From Bacteroidales bacterium (lineage in GTDB: Bacteria; Bacteroidota; Bacteroidia; Bacteroidales; WCHB1-69): DNA of 64,000 nt. The translations under genes were made by a program, and so were the position numbers. Each line of letters starts with the position of its first letter. Position 1 is the first letter of the stretch. Shown in pieces: positions 52,597 to 61,739 of this stretch. Location: the NCBI GenBank assembly GCA_024400835.1, contig JAKSMC010000002.1:55545-119544 (forward strand), read 5' to 3'. A model generated the notes under the pieces. It was not told the DNA's origin. It saw nothing but the letters and a program-made list of their open reading frames with translations, and did not search any database.

Positions 52597-53583
52597 TTAG
52601 TGTATATTCTCTACATTTAATGTATCATTCTGTGCCTGTATGGACTTGGCCTTTGCAATACTCACATTGAGATCAAAGCCCACCAACAGCGCCAAAGAGC
52701 TCCAGTTTATCCATAAAAGGATAGCAAACAACGCGCCGAGAGATCCATATATCAGGTTATAGTTCGAGAAGTTTGAAAAATAGAAGTTTAGGACCCATAA
52801 GATAAGCACCATAAGTATCGTACATATAGAAGATCCAGCGGAAAAGAACTTATAGTTCTTCTTATCTACCGGGGCAAGGTAGTACAAGATGCTGACCAGA
52901 AAATACAAGGCTGCGAAAACCAATACCCATTTTACACCGTGTACCAAATAGAAAAACACTTCTTTGGGTGCATCAAACTGCTGCTGAATATGTTGCAGCA
53001 AAATAGAGGCATAAATCAACATACCAAGCACCACCAAAATTATGAAGAATGCTATGAACATAATCATAAAACTGAGAAGGACCTGCTTGACAATATTCCG
53101 GCGTTGCTCATTGAAATACGAAGTATTCAACGTGGCCAGCAATCCGTTACAACAGAGAATCGTGAAGTAAATACCAAATACAAACATCAAAGATGAGAGT
53201 GTACCGTTCTGATTAGTAATAACATCCGTAATAACATTGCCTACAGCCGGCCATGCATAGAAAGGCACGACAGACTGCAGAAGGGCAATCAACGTATGCT
53301 GCACATTGTCGCCTAAAAAGGCGATAACGGAAAACAATGCGATAATCATCGGTATCAATGCAACAAAAATTCTATAGGTCAATGCCGCGGCACGTTGGAA
53401 AATTACACCTTTGCCCAAGGATTGGAAAAAATAATCCATTACATCATACAAAGGTATATGTTGAAAACCTGGCAGAATAAGGGTCCTGGACTTTCGGATA
53501 ACTTTCCCAAGCACCGGAACTTTCTCCAAGTCATTGCCCCACTCGCGGAATTTCAACTGTATTTTTCTGATATTCAGGAACAT
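52597..53583 (-). CDS. YihY/UPF0761-family inner-membrane protein
   Basis: A 328-residue protein with six membrane segments and the family pattern QRAAALTYRIFVALIPMIIA near residue 60, GSLGALFAILLWINWSSLALLVGFDLN (split over the last helices) near residue 285. Often annotated BrkB or ribonuclease BN by mistake. In Bacteroidota and Proteobacteria such proteins are linked to envelope lipid handling. The start overlaps the DUF748 stop by one base, and DUF748/AsmA-type proteins are likewise envelope lipid factors. Confidence 0.88.
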   Translation of the reverse strand: MFLNIRKIQLKFREWGNDLEKVPVLGKVIRKSRTLILPGFQHIPLYDVMDYFFQSLGKGVIFQRAAALTYRIFVALIPMIIALFSVIAFLGDNVQHTLIALLQSVVPFYAWPAVGNVITDVITNQNGTLSSLMFVFGIYFTILCCNGLLATLNTSYFNEQRRNIVKQVLLSFMIMFIAFFIILVVLGMLIYASILLQHIQQQFDAPKEVFFYLVHGVKWVLVFAALYFLVSILYYLAPVDKKNYKFFSAGSSICTILMVLILWVLNFYFSNFSNYNLIYGSLGALFAILLWINWSSLALLVGFDLNVSIAKAKSIQAQNDTLNVENIH

Positions 53584-55574
53584 TACTCCGACAAATCTAA
53601 ATTAAACATAACTTTCACATGTCCAGCAGATGCCTTCTTCCCTGACTCATTCACTAGGACAATGCGTGTTGAGGGAACACCTTTGGCTGCCAACTGCTGT
53701 ACAATCATATTGTAAAACTTGCGTCTATTGGCATCGCACTGTTCTGAATCAGCATCAGAACAGCATATGTCAACAGTCAGTTTGGCATCTTTCTTTTCAT
53801 GCAGGACTTCTGCTATTTCATTGAGTTGATGAACCCCCTCAACAGGGAGCTGAGAGGCTGAAATTTCTATATTCATTGGATGGAAAGTACTATTACCCAC
53901 AGAATTAGCAATAAAGTCAATGGGCGATGCCGCTATCTTCACGATAAGGTTGGCAAATGTTTTCCAAATGATTTTTCTAAAAGAGAAATCAGGAGATTTG
54001 ATATTTCCCTTGACAGGCAATTCCAAATTCACGTGGCCTTTGCGATCTGTAACTGCATACAAAGCCGCCCGCATGGGAAGTTTTGCCGCCGCAGGCTGTA
54101 TGTTCTTGTCTCTCTTTCCAAAAACCGGCTTATAGATATCCAAAGAATTCTGACTATCCAGCCAATTATCCCGGATTTGCACATCACTTTGGAATGTGAG
54201 CAAACCATCCTCAACCGGATAGGCCAAATAGTGAAGAGCATACGGCGTGAACTCCGTGATATCAAGATTTTGAATCGTCAAATTAGCCACAGCATCCTTC
54301 AAGTTCATAACATCGACATTGGCATTGAAGTTGAGTTTGCCGCCATTGCCCAACGTCGCCGTCATAGTAATAGGTGATTTCGAACCCGACTTTAAGTCCT
54401 TCGCATCAAATTGTATATCAGATATTTGATAACTTTGCGGACAAGGTGTCAATGCATGGTCGACATAGCTGATTTTACCATCACGAACGGCAAAGGATTT
54501 AACGAGATACTGAATAGGAGCCTGCTTCTTGATGGACAGAGTATCGTCAGAATCTGAAGATTCCTCCTTTTCAACATCTTCTTTTTTGGAAGATTTTTTA
54601 AGCAGTTTGGAAAAGGAATTACCATCAGCAAATGACTCATAACGGACATCGAAACCATTCAATTCCAATTTTTTAAACTTGAAAATCTTATTTTTCAAAT
54701 TTATCTTATCAATATCTGCTGCAAAGTTCGAAAAGGAAGCCAATGGAGAATTGTCAGCATTTGACAACTTGGCATTTTTAAGGGAAACCTTACCCGTAAT
54801 AGCAATATTCAGAATGTCCTTCATAGAACCATTAATGGAAATACTGCTTGACAACTTACCATCTACAGCACTGGTGTTTAATACCTTAGCGATATAAGGC
54901 TTGACATTTCTAATTGTAAAATCATGAATATCTGATACTATTCGGAAATCACCATTTTTAATGCTGTAAACCATTTGGGTGGACATGTTGCCGGAGTTGT
55001 CAAAATCCATTGAGGCTTTGATTTCAGTATTGTCAGCTCCAACATAAAGACACGGAACGTCAACATTCATGTTTTTCACACCGATATGACTACCGATTTT
55101 TGCATCTTCATAGACGCTGGAACTGTTCATTATCGAAATGTTGTGAAGTTCCACGGTCCATTTAGAAGGTTTCTTTTCTTTCTTAGGCTTGTTTTTATAC
55201 AAGTCAATTATATCGCTGAAATTGAATCGATTGCCGTTTTGAATAACTGTTGCGTCAAAGTTCTTCAACAGAACACGCTGTATGTAAACTTTCTTATCAA
55301 GAAGTTTCAGCAATGAGACATTGACGCGCAACTTTTCAAAAGAAGCAAAAGAGGATTTACTATTTTGTTCGGGGACCTGCAAATCCTTGACAAGGACAGT
55401 TCCCGTGAAGACATTAACCCAAACCTGGCCGATAGTTGCTTGCCGATTGCACAATTCCACGCTGTGTTTTTCAAGATAGCGTTTAGCAATCGGTCCAGCT
55501 AACAGACTGGCCAATACCAAGATACCGAAAATGATACCTATTGTTACGAGTAAAATCTTCAAGCCTTTCTTCAT
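53583..55574 (-). CDS. AsmA-like DUF748 envelope protein
   Basis: A 663-residue protein with an N-terminal membrane anchor (LKILLVTIGIIFGILVLASLLAG, split) and a long beta-rich periplasmic part typical of AsmA/DUF748 proteins (VWVNVFTGTVLVKDLQV, LKLLDKKVYIQRVLLKNFDA, FTPYALHYLAYPVEDGLLTF). A Ser/Asp/Lys-rich insert lies near residues 330-350. The C terminus resembles a small OmpA-like fold (LNEIAEVLHEKKDAKLTVDI). AsmA-clan proteins form hydrophobic grooves that carry lipids between membranes. Overlaps nadC by 4 bases. Confidence 0.82.
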   Translation of the reverse strand: MKKGLKILLVTIGIIFGILVLASLLAGPIAKRYLEKHSVELCNRQATIGQVWVNVFTGTVLVKDLQVPEQNSKSSFASFEKLRVNVSLLKLLDKKVYIQRVLLKNFDATVIQNGNRFNFSDIIDLYKNKPKKEKKPSKWTVELHNISIMNSSSVYEDAKIGSHIGVKNMNVDVPCLYVGADNTEIKASMDFDNSGNMSTQMVYSIKNGDFRIVSDIHDFTIRNVKPYIAKVLNTSAVDGKLSSSISINGSMKDILNIAITGKVSLKNAKLSNADNSPLASFSNFAADIDKINLKNKIFKFKKLELNGFDVRYESFADGNSFSKLLKKSSKKEDVEKEESSDSDDTLSIKKQAPIQYLVKSFAVRDGKISYVDHALTPCPQSYQISDIQFDAKDLKSGSKSPITMTATLGNGGKLNFNANVDVMNLKDAVANLTIQNLDITEFTPYALHYLAYPVEDGLLTFQSDVQIRDNWLDSQNSLDIYKPVFGKRDKNIQPAAAKLPMRAALYAVTDRKGHVNLELPVKGNIKSPDFSFRKIIWKTFANLIVKIAASPIDFIANSVGNSTFHPMNIEISASQLPVEGVHQLNEIAEVLHEKKDAKLTVDICCSDADSEQCDANRRKFYNMIVQQLAAKGVPSTRIVLVNESGKKASAGHVKVMFNLDLSE

Positions 55575-56425
55575 AGACTTTTAACAAATTTCAGACTAAG
55601 GTCAAGACTGGCGATATGGTGAGTGAAAGCACCGACAGAAACAAAATCAACACCCGTGACAGCATAGTCTCTCAAGGTTTCCTTGACAATGCCGCCAGAG
55701 GCTTCGGTTTCGTATTTGTGATCTACAAGTTTCACACCTTCAACAATTTGCTCAGGGGTGAAGTTGTCAAACATAATACGATGCACACCGCCATGCGCCA
55801 TAACACGCTTGACATCGTCCAAGCTGCGGGTTTCAATTTCAATTTTCAAATTCAAGCCATGCGCTTTTTGATAGTCGATAGCCGCATCAATAGCCTTCTC
55901 GATACCGCCGGCGAAATCGATATGATTGTCTTTCAACATCATCATATCATACAAACCGAAACGATGATTAGTAGCGCCGCCAACCTTAACGGCATACTTT
56001 TCAAAGATACGCATATTAGGCGTAGTCTTTCGTGTGTCAAGTAATGTAACATGCGTATCCTTAACCATTTCCACATATTCGTGGGCAGAAGTGGCAATAC
56101 CGCTCATGCGCTGCATGTAGTTGAGCACATTACGTTCAGCCGTAAGCATGCTGGCAGCGGGGCCTTTCAGTTTGAACACGATGTCACCCTTTTTTATAGC
56201 ATCGCCATCGTGCATATACTGTTCCATTTCGATTTTTTCATCCACTTGTCGAATGACTTCACGAGCGACATCAACGCCGCAGAGGATACCGTCTTCTTTC
56301 ACCAACAACTTCATTTCTCCCATCTCATCTGGAGAAATACAAGAGAGGGAAGAGTGGTCGCCGTCGCCGATATCTTCACGCAACGACATCTGTATAAGCT
56401 TTTTAACTTGTTCGTCTATAATCAT
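55571..56425 (-). CDS. nadC: Nicotinate-nucleotide pyrophosphorylase (carboxylating) NadC
   Basis: A 284-residue quinolinate phosphoribosyltransferase of NAD synthesis. Motifs: SLREDIGDGDHSSL, the substrate loop LDTRKTTPNMRIFEKYAVKV and GGATNHRFGLYDMMMLKDNH (adjacent), then IEIETRSLDDVKRVMAHGG and EASGGIVKETLRDYAVTGVD. Length is normal. nadA and nadB are not nearby. It overlaps its upstream lipoprotein gene by four bases (ATGA type). Confidence 0.96.
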   Translation of the reverse strand: MIIDEQVKKLIQMSLREDIGDGDHSSLSCISPDEMGEMKLLVKEDGILCGVDVAREVIRQVDEKIEMEQYMHDGDAIKKGDIVFKLKGPAASMLTAERNVLNYMQRMSGIATSAHEYVEMVKDTHVTLLDTRKTTPNMRIFEKYAVKVGGATNHRFGLYDMMMLKDNHIDFAGGIEKAIDAAIDYQKAHGLNLKIEIETRSLDDVKRVMAHGGVHRIMFDNFTPEQIVEGVKLVDHKYETEASGGIVKETLRDYAVTGVDFVSVGAFTHHIASLDLSLKFVKSL

Positions 56426-56916
56426 TTGTTGATAATTATTTCAGGGGTTTCAATTGTATTGCTTTCGTGCAAGGCTCTATCCACCAACTTACATTGCAAC
56501 TTTATCGTATCAAAAGTTGAAAAATAGTTGTTGATAAAAGTCAATATCGTAATTTCGCCTTCGATGGATTCCGGGACGTTATCGCTCAGATAGGGCAAGC
56601 GGGCATGCAAAGGCGTCGGCAGGTCTACGAGAACCCATTGACCATGTTGTTTTTCATAATAGTCGATGAAAAAATTGTAGTAATAGGCGGAATCTCGGGA
56701 AAAGGCGCCCGTAGTATCCGAACTGGTAAGCCCGATATCGCCGTCGCCGTCATGGAAATAGACCACAAGGTTTGCTTGGTCATCCTTTCCAGTGCCATTA
56801 TCCACTTTGTCCAATCTAACAAATTCGATATAAGGAACTTCCGAATAATGAGGCTTGGGGTGACACCCTGCAAAAAGCGCAGCCAACAGCAATATTACGC
56901 CGAATTTTTTCATCAA
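56422..56916 (-). CDS. Putative lipoprotein of unknown function
   Basis: A 164-residue protein with a lipoprotein signal (MMKKFGVILLLAALFAGC, Cys18) and the pattern VVYFHDGDGDIGL near residue 50, which looks like a calcium-type acidic loop (DGDGD) also seen in related Bacteroidota lipoproteins. First gene of the operon with nadC. A start at the second Met is possible. Confidence 0.7.
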   Translation of the reverse strand: MMKKFGVILLLAALFAGCHPKPHYSEVPYIEFVRLDKVDNGTGKDDQANLVVYFHDGDGDIGLTSSDTTGAFSRDSAYYYNFFIDYYEKQHGQWVLVDLPTPLHARLPYLSDNVPESIEGEITILTFINNYFSTFDTIKLQCKLVDRALHESNTIETPEIIINK

Positions 56917-56934
56917 AAAAGAATGATTTTATAA

Positions 56935-56960
56935 CAGGGACGCACAAAAGTGCGTCCCTG
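56935..56960 (-). terminator. Hairpin after hutH
   Basis: A perfect 11-bp stem (CAGGGACGCAC / GTGCGTCCCTG) with an AAAA loop, 8 bases after the hutH stop. No long T run follows on the minus strand. Part of the stem resembles the hairpin at 519-553 (GGGACGCA). Confidence 0.65.
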
Positions 56961-56968
56961 GAATGAGA

Positions 56969-58459
56969 TTATTCAACGTTCACACCGTTCACGAAATCAA
57001 TAGATTTCTGAATCAGTTCGTGCATATAGGTATCGTTTTCAACGAAAGGAACGAATGATCTGTAAGCCTGTACAAATTCTTCAATAAACGGAGAAGACTT
57101 GAGCGGACGACGGAATTCGAGAGCCTGAGCAGCATTGAACAATTCGATACCGAGGATTTTTTCAACGTTGTTGACAACGAGATAACATTTGGTTGCGGCA
57201 TTGGCACCCATACTTACGTGGTCTTCCTGACCTTGTGAAGACTCAATGGAGTCGGTAGAGCACGGCATTGTGAAAGCCTTGTTTTGGTTCACAATGGAAG
57301 CGGCAGCATATTGCGGAATCATGAAACCGGAGTTCAGACCAGGATTCTTAACCAGGAAGGACGGGAGTTCGCGTTTACCTGCAATCAATTGATAGATACG
57401 GCGTTCGGAGATATTACCAAGTTCTGCCATAGCAATAGAAAGGAAGTCCAGAACCAGAGCCAGAGGCTGACCATGGAAGTTACCAGCGGATACAACGATG
57501 TCTTCATCAGGGAAGACTGTCGGGTTGTCCGTCACAGAATTGATTTCTGTTTCGACAACTTCCTGTACGTGCTGGATGGAATCCTTAGTAGCACCGTGAA
57601 CTTGCGGAATGCAGCGGAAGGAGTACGGATCCTGGACGTGCTCTTTGTGGCGTTCGATAATTTGGGAACCGCTGAGGAGTTCCAAGAAATGCGTAGCAGT
57701 AATCAACTGACCAGCATGCGGGCGAACCAGGTGAACATTCAAGTTGAACGGTTCGATACGGCCGTCGAAAGCATCCAAGGAAACAGCACCGATAATGTCG
57801 GCCAACCAAGAGAGCTTCTTAGATTTGATAAGCAACCAAACGGCGTAAGAGCTCATAAACTGGGTACCGTTGAGCAGAGCCAGACCTTCTTTGGATTGGA
57901 GCGTGATAGGTTCCCAACCGAACTTCTCATTGATAACGGAAGCGGGATATTTTTTACCACGATAGTAAACTTCGCCCATATTGATTAACGGCAGGGAAAG
58001 GTGGGCCAACGGAGCGAGGTCACCGGAGGCGCCAAGAGAACCTTGTTGATATACAACGGGATAGACTCCTTTATTAAAGAAATCAACGAGACGTTGGATA
58101 GTAGCCAATTGCACACCGGAATGGCCGTATGACAAAGACTGAATCTTCATAAGGAGCATCAAACGAACGATTTCCTGAGGAACTTCGTTACCAACGCCAC
58201 AAGCGTGGGAAATCACCAGGTTGCGTTGCAATGTAGAGAGGTCTTCTTTGGAAATGCTGCGGTTGCAAAGAGAACCGAAGCCCGTGGTCACGCCATAGAT
58301 AGGTTCTTTTTCAGTATCCGTTTTTTTGTCCAGATAGTCGCGGCACTTTTTCACAGCGTCAATGGCTTCCTGAGACAATTCGATTTTCTGATTGCGGTCA
58401 ATGATTTTAGCAACTTTTTCGATGCTTAAGAACTTTGTAGAGATTTGATGTCTTTTCAT
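56969..58459 (-). CDS. hutH: Histidine ammonia-lyase HutH
   Basis: A 496-residue lyase that deaminates histidine to urocanate. The MIO prosthetic group forms from Ala-Ser-Gly in GSLGASGDLAPLAHLSL (about residues 142-144). Other motifs: YGVTTGFGSLCNRSIS, NLVISHACGVG (Ser-His of histidine lyases), NGTQFMSSYA, VQDPYSFRCIPQVHG, and SSQGQEDHVSMGANAATK. Tyrosine or phenylalanine lyase is less likely. The remaining hut genes are not in the window, and it appears monocistronic with its own promoter and hairpin. Confidence 0.92.
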   Translation of the reverse strand: MKRHQISTKFLSIEKVAKIIDRNQKIELSQEAIDAVKKCRDYLDKKTDTEKEPIYGVTTGFGSLCNRSISKEDLSTLQRNLVISHACGVGNEVPQEIVRLMLLMKIQSLSYGHSGVQLATIQRLVDFFNKGVYPVVYQQGSLGASGDLAPLAHLSLPLINMGEVYYRGKKYPASVINEKFGWEPITLQSKEGLALLNGTQFMSSYAVWLLIKSKKLSWLADIIGAVSLDAFDGRIEPFNLNVHLVRPHAGQLITATHFLELLSGSQIIERHKEHVQDPYSFRCIPQVHGATKDSIQHVQEVVETEINSVTDNPTVFPDEDIVVSAGNFHGQPLALVLDFLSIAMAELGNISERRIYQLIAGKRELPSFLVKNPGLNSGFMIPQYAAASIVNQNKAFTMPCSTDSIESSQGQEDHVSMGANAATKCYLVVNNVEKILGIELFNAAQALEFRRPLKSSPFIEEFVQAYRSFVPFVENDTYMHELIQKSIDFVNGVNVE

Positions 58460-58556
58460 TGTATTGTATATTATATGTTTAATAATTCTAACTTATGTCA
58501 AAAAACAAAGGGAAGATAAAAGAGCTTGCGCCTTTTATCCCTAAATTAAAAAGCGG

Positions 58557-58565
58557 GCAAAGATA
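58557..58565 (-). promoter_or_regulatory. -7 box for hutH
   Basis: TATCTTTGC on the minus strand, about 97 bases before the ATG, giving a leader of some 85-90 bases. The leader contains an inverted pair (GGGAAGATAAAAG ... CTTTTATCCC), a possible regulatory hairpin. Confidence 0.5.
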
Positions 58566-58678
58566 CAAAAAAGCGTGCAATCTATAACGTCATAAAGGAC
58601 TATTTGTCGCTTTTGTACTAACATTTTAAGACTTTGTCAGCAAGGCAATGGGGCGTTCTCTCATTTGAGCAATTTTCG

Positions 58679-58686
58679 TATCTTTG
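58679..58686 (+). promoter_or_regulatory. -7 box for lgt
   Basis: TATCTTTG followed by CC, 19 bases before the ATG at 58706; it excludes the longer frame that begins at 58634. Confidence 0.55.
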
Positions 58687-58705
58687 CCGCCTCAAACATA
58701 AGACT

Positions 58706-59575
58706 ATGTTATTGAACACACTATGTACAATCACGTGGAAAGTCAACCCTGTGGCATTCCACTTAGGTTCCGTCGAAATCCGGTGGTACGGCATTCTTCT
58801 TGCCACTGGTTTCTTGTTGGCGTATTTCACATTACAGCAGATATTTAAGACAGAGAAACTGTCACAAAACCTATTGGATAAGATTTCCATTTGGACGATT
58901 GTTTGGACCATCATCGGCTTGCGTCTCGGTCATTTTCTATTCTACGAGCCGGAACAATTCATAACAAACCCGTTGGAAATCATCCTGCCTATTCATGACG
59001 GAAAATTCGTAGGTTATCAAGGTTTGGCCAGCCATGGCGCTGTTATTGCCATCTTGGGCTTTATCATTTACTACACTTGGAAGCATAAAATCAACTTTTT
59101 GTGGCTGTTGGATCGCTTAGGCATAGCCATTCCCGTTGCAGCCTCCTTTGTACGAATCGGCAACCTCATGAACCACGAAATCGTTGGCAGCATCACCGAC
59201 GTTTCCTGGGCTTTTGATTTCATCTACGGTGGCTACGGCATTGCCGGCACTTTCCGCCATCCCGCACAACTTTATGAATCAGCCGTTTATATGCTCGTCT
59301 TCCTCGGATTGGTAATATACTATTTCAAGTTTGCGAAAGGCAAAGTGGCTGCAGGACGAACTTCCGGCATCACCATGTTCGTCATTTTCACCGCCCGTTT
59401 CATCATTGAATTCTTCAAAGAGGTGCAGGTGGCCAGCGAAGTGGGACACGCCCTGAACAACGGACAGATTCTCAGCATCCCTATCGCACTTATCGGTTTG
59501 GGATTTCTCATTTACTCCTTTGTAAAACCTTCCTACCCCGAATGTCCTTACAAAGAAGAACCTGTCAAGAAATAA
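58706..59575 (+). CDS. lgt: Prolipoprotein diacylglyceryl transferase Lgt
   Basis: A 289-residue inner-membrane enzyme that transfers diacylglycerol to the lipobox Cys, the first step in making lipoproteins such as several in this window. Motifs: FHLGSVEIRWYGILLATGFL, LGHFLFYEPEQF, HGAVIAILGFIIYYTWKHK and the signature FVRIGNLMNHEIVGS; C-terminal RFIIEFFKEVQ. Seven membrane segments are expected. It is followed after 44 bases by a lipoprotein gene. Confidence 0.95.
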   Translation: MLLNTLCTITWKVNPVAFHLGSVEIRWYGILLATGFLLAYFTLQQIFKTEKLSQNLLDKISIWTIVWTIIGLRLGHFLFYEPEQFITNPLEIILPIHDGKFVGYQGLASHGAVIAILGFIIYYTWKHKINFLWLLDRLGIAIPVAASFVRIGNLMNHEIVGSITDVSWAFDFIYGGYGIAGTFRHPAQLYESAVYMLVFLGLVIYYFKFAKGKVAAGRTSGITMFVIFTARFIIEFFKEVQVASEVGHALNNGQILSIPIALIGLGFLIYSFVKPSYPECPYKEEPVKK

Positions 59576-59619
59576 ACAAGACTATCAATTTTAATAATAA
59601 CCATTTAATTATCAAAGAA

Positions 59620-60057
59620 ATGAAAAAGTTACTTCCTGTTTTGCTCGTTCTCGCATTCGCATTCACAGCATGTAGCGACGGCACTGGATATGCAGGCAAA
59701 TACGCTGGCACATTCACTTTCATCAAAGACAGCACCACAAAAAGCGGTAATGTCAGAATCACAAACAATCCTCTTTCCCAAAACGGATTGCTTCTGTACG
59801 GTGTTCTTCCTCTGAACTCTATTAGCACAGGCGTTTATCAAGCTTCCAGCGAAAACGTTGAATTTATTGCCGGCGTTCTCGAAAGCATCATCGGCAGCAA
59901 CAACTATATCAACACAGCTGAAGAAGCCGTGAAGAACATCAAAGTTGAAGCTACCTTTACAGGCAACACGCTGAATATGGATGTTTACTATGAGATTCAA
60001 ATTCTAAACACACTGCAGACTCGCGTGGAAATCATCAAGTTCACTGGCACAAAATAA
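59620..60057 (+). CDS. Putative lipoprotein of unknown function
   Basis: A 145-residue protein with a lipoprotein signal (MKKLLPVLLVLAFAFTAC, Cys18) and a small beta-rich mature domain (YAGKYAGTFTFIKDSTTKSG, then repeated short strands to EIIKFTGTK). The pattern resembles small lipocalin-like Bacteroidota lipoproteins, but I do not recognise the family. The start at 59620 follows lgt; an in-frame extension into lgt is rejected because it lacks a signal. Confidence 0.7.
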   Translation: MKKLLPVLLVLAFAFTACSDGTGYAGKYAGTFTFIKDSTTKSGNVRITNNPLSQNGLLLYGVLPLNSISTGVYQASSENVEFIAGVLESIIGSNNYINTAEEAVKNIKVEATFTGNTLNMDVYYEIQILNTLQTRVEIIKFTGTK

Positions 60058-60072
60058 CAGACGAAAAGCTTA

Positions 60073-60109
60073 CAGAGGAGCGAGGCAAGAACCCACTCCT
60101 CTGTTTTTT
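60073..60109 (+). terminator. Intrinsic terminator after the lipoprotein
   Basis: CAGAGGAG and CTCCTCTG pair with a 15-base loop and are followed by a T run, 15 bases after the stop codon and just before the repeat-protein gene. Confidence 0.8.
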
Positions 60110-60117
60110 AATTATTT

Positions 60118-61614
60118 ATGAAACAATATTGGCTTATTTTCCTATTGGTGTTCTGCTGCGTCGCTTCGCAAGCACAGGATACTGCTATGGCCAATGGTTT
60201 CACCACTTTTCACTACCCTTCCGGGGCAAAATCGAGCGAAGGCACATTGGTTAACGGAAAGCCCGATGGCTGGTGGAGGTCCTTCGATGAAGAGGGCCGA
60301 CTCATTTCGGAAGGCAACCGCAAAGACTTCCAGTTGGACAGTCTCTGGACCTTTTACAATGAAGGACAAAAATATTTAACCATCAATTACCGAAACGGCA
60401 AGAAGGAAGGGGAGCAAATCCAATACACCGGCCGTGAATATACGGTCACGAGATGGCATGAAGACACAATCAAAGGTAGCGTGCTCACGTACGATACCGC
60501 CGGATGGCTGGAAAAAAGCATTCCCTACGTGGATGGAAAGCCTCACGGTATGGCCAAAGAATACAACAAAGACGGTCTTGTCATCGTCGTCACCAAATAT
60601 TACCACGGTGTGATGAGCCGCAGCGAGCGCATCAACCGTACCGACAAAAACGGCAACAAACAAGGCAGTTGGAAATACTTCTGGGAAAACGGGAACCTGC
60701 GTTTGGAAGCCTCCTACCTCAATAACAAGAAACACGGTTTTTTCAAATACTACGACGAAAACGGCAATTTCCTCTATGTTGAAAAATATACCAATGACAA
60801 GTTAGATGAGGATGCCAAAGAAACCAAGCAGTTAGATAAAAGAATGGCCTATCATTCAAACGGACAGCCTTCTATCATTGCAACCTATTACAACGACAAA
60901 CCCGAAGGTATCCGCCGGGAGTTTGACACCGCCGGGAAAGTCATCAAAGGATACATTTTCGAAGACGGATGGCTGCGCTATGAAGGTATCACAGATATGA
61001 ATGGACTGCGCCAGGGACTTTGGAAAGAGTACTACCAAACTGGAGAATTGCGTTCCAAAGGCAAATACAAAAACTCAAGACCTGTGGGCGAATGGAAATT
61101 CTATTTCACCGACAAAACCTTGGAAATTACCGGAGAATACAACTCCAAAGGCCAGAAACACGGTGAGTGGATCTGGTTCTACCCTTCAGGTGACACCATG
61201 AATGTCGCATACTACGAAGACGGCGATTTAGACGGCCCTTATGTGGAATATGACGAAGAGGGACTGCCGCTGGTCAAAGGCGAATATGTGGCCGGATACG
61301 AGGAAGGTGTCTGGTACTATCGCAATGGCACTTCCGTGGAAACCGGGAAATACGACGGCGGCAAAAGGACTGGCACGTGGACAACAACATACAATGAAGA
61401 CAGAGTGTCCTCTAAAATCAACTATGAAGAAGATGTCAGAGATGGCAAATATACTGCATATTGGGAAAACGGCAATATCAAGACGACCGGTAAGTATGTG
61501 AACGGCCTTCAAGATGGCGCCTGGGTACAATATAATGAAGAAGGAATTCAAATTTTGACCACCCTTTTCAAGGATGGCAAAGAGATAAAATGGAATAACT
61601 ATATCCTTAAGTAA
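60118..61614 (+). CDS. Exported MORN/YwqK-type repeat protein
   Basis: A 498-residue protein with a signal peptide (MKQYWLIFLLVFCCVASQAQ) and some 15-17 tandem repeats of about 22-25 residues with the pattern (G)xYxNGKxxGxWxxYxxxGxL, for example NGKPDGWWRSFDEEGRLISE, NGNKQGSWKYFWENGNLRLE and KNSRPVGEWKFYFTD. These are MORN-2/YwqK repeats. Annotations as a YwqK antitoxin are often automatic and need not apply here; in Bacteroidota such exported proteins are probably surface or periplasmic scaffolds. The repeats fill the whole mature protein. Confidence 0.85.
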   Translation: MKQYWLIFLLVFCCVASQAQDTAMANGFTTFHYPSGAKSSEGTLVNGKPDGWWRSFDEEGRLISEGNRKDFQLDSLWTFYNEGQKYLTINYRNGKKEGEQIQYTGREYTVTRWHEDTIKGSVLTYDTAGWLEKSIPYVDGKPHGMAKEYNKDGLVIVVTKYYHGVMSRSERINRTDKNGNKQGSWKYFWENGNLRLEASYLNNKKHGFFKYYDENGNFLYVEKYTNDKLDEDAKETKQLDKRMAYHSNGQPSIIATYYNDKPEGIRREFDTAGKVIKGYIFEDGWLRYEGITDMNGLRQGLWKEYYQTGELRSKGKYKNSRPVGEWKFYFTDKTLEITGEYNSKGQKHGEWIWFYPSGDTMNVAYYEDGDLDGPYVEYDEEGLPLVKGEYVAGYEEGVWYYRNGTSVETGKYDGGKRTGTWTTTYNEDRVSSKINYEEDVRDGKYTAYWENGNIKTTGKYVNGLQDGAWVQYNEEGIQILTTLFKDGKEIKWNNYILK

Positions 61615-61622
61615 TTTTTTGG

Positions 61623-61739
61623 ATGTGGTTTTTAAACTTTAACGGAGCAATAGTATCTATTGCCCTTTCACTTTTAATTTCGTGCGGAAGTGCTATCGTT
61701 TCCGCACGGTATTATATTAAAACGAAAACGCGCGTATGA
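61623..61739 (+). CDS. Possible 38-residue membrane peptide
   Basis: A short frame MWFLNFNGAIVSIALSLLIS followed by CGSAIVSARYYIKTKTRV. It has one strong membrane helix and a basic C terminus. It starts 8 bases after the repeat-protein stop, and its TGA overlaps the ATG of the transglycosylase gene (ATGA at 61736-61739), as in coupled operon genes. Against it, the same DNA holds a 9-bp inverted repeat (CGTGCGGAA / TTCCGCACG at 61681-61689 and 61700-61708) that could simply be a weak terminator. Confidence 0.4.
   Translation: MWFLNFNGAIVSIALSLLISCGSAIVSARYYIKTKTRV

Noticed and set aside
53583..55574. DUF748 protein as a T9SS or OmpA structural protein because of its C-terminal LNEIAEVL region.
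   Set aside because: The NxxLSxxRA peptidoglycan-binding motif of OmpA domains is absent; the AsmA-like body explains the length better.
60118..61614. Reading the repeat protein as an antitoxin because of YwqK-type repeats.
   Set aside because: It has a signal peptide, some 15 or more repeats and no toxin gene beside it; the antitoxin label is not supported.
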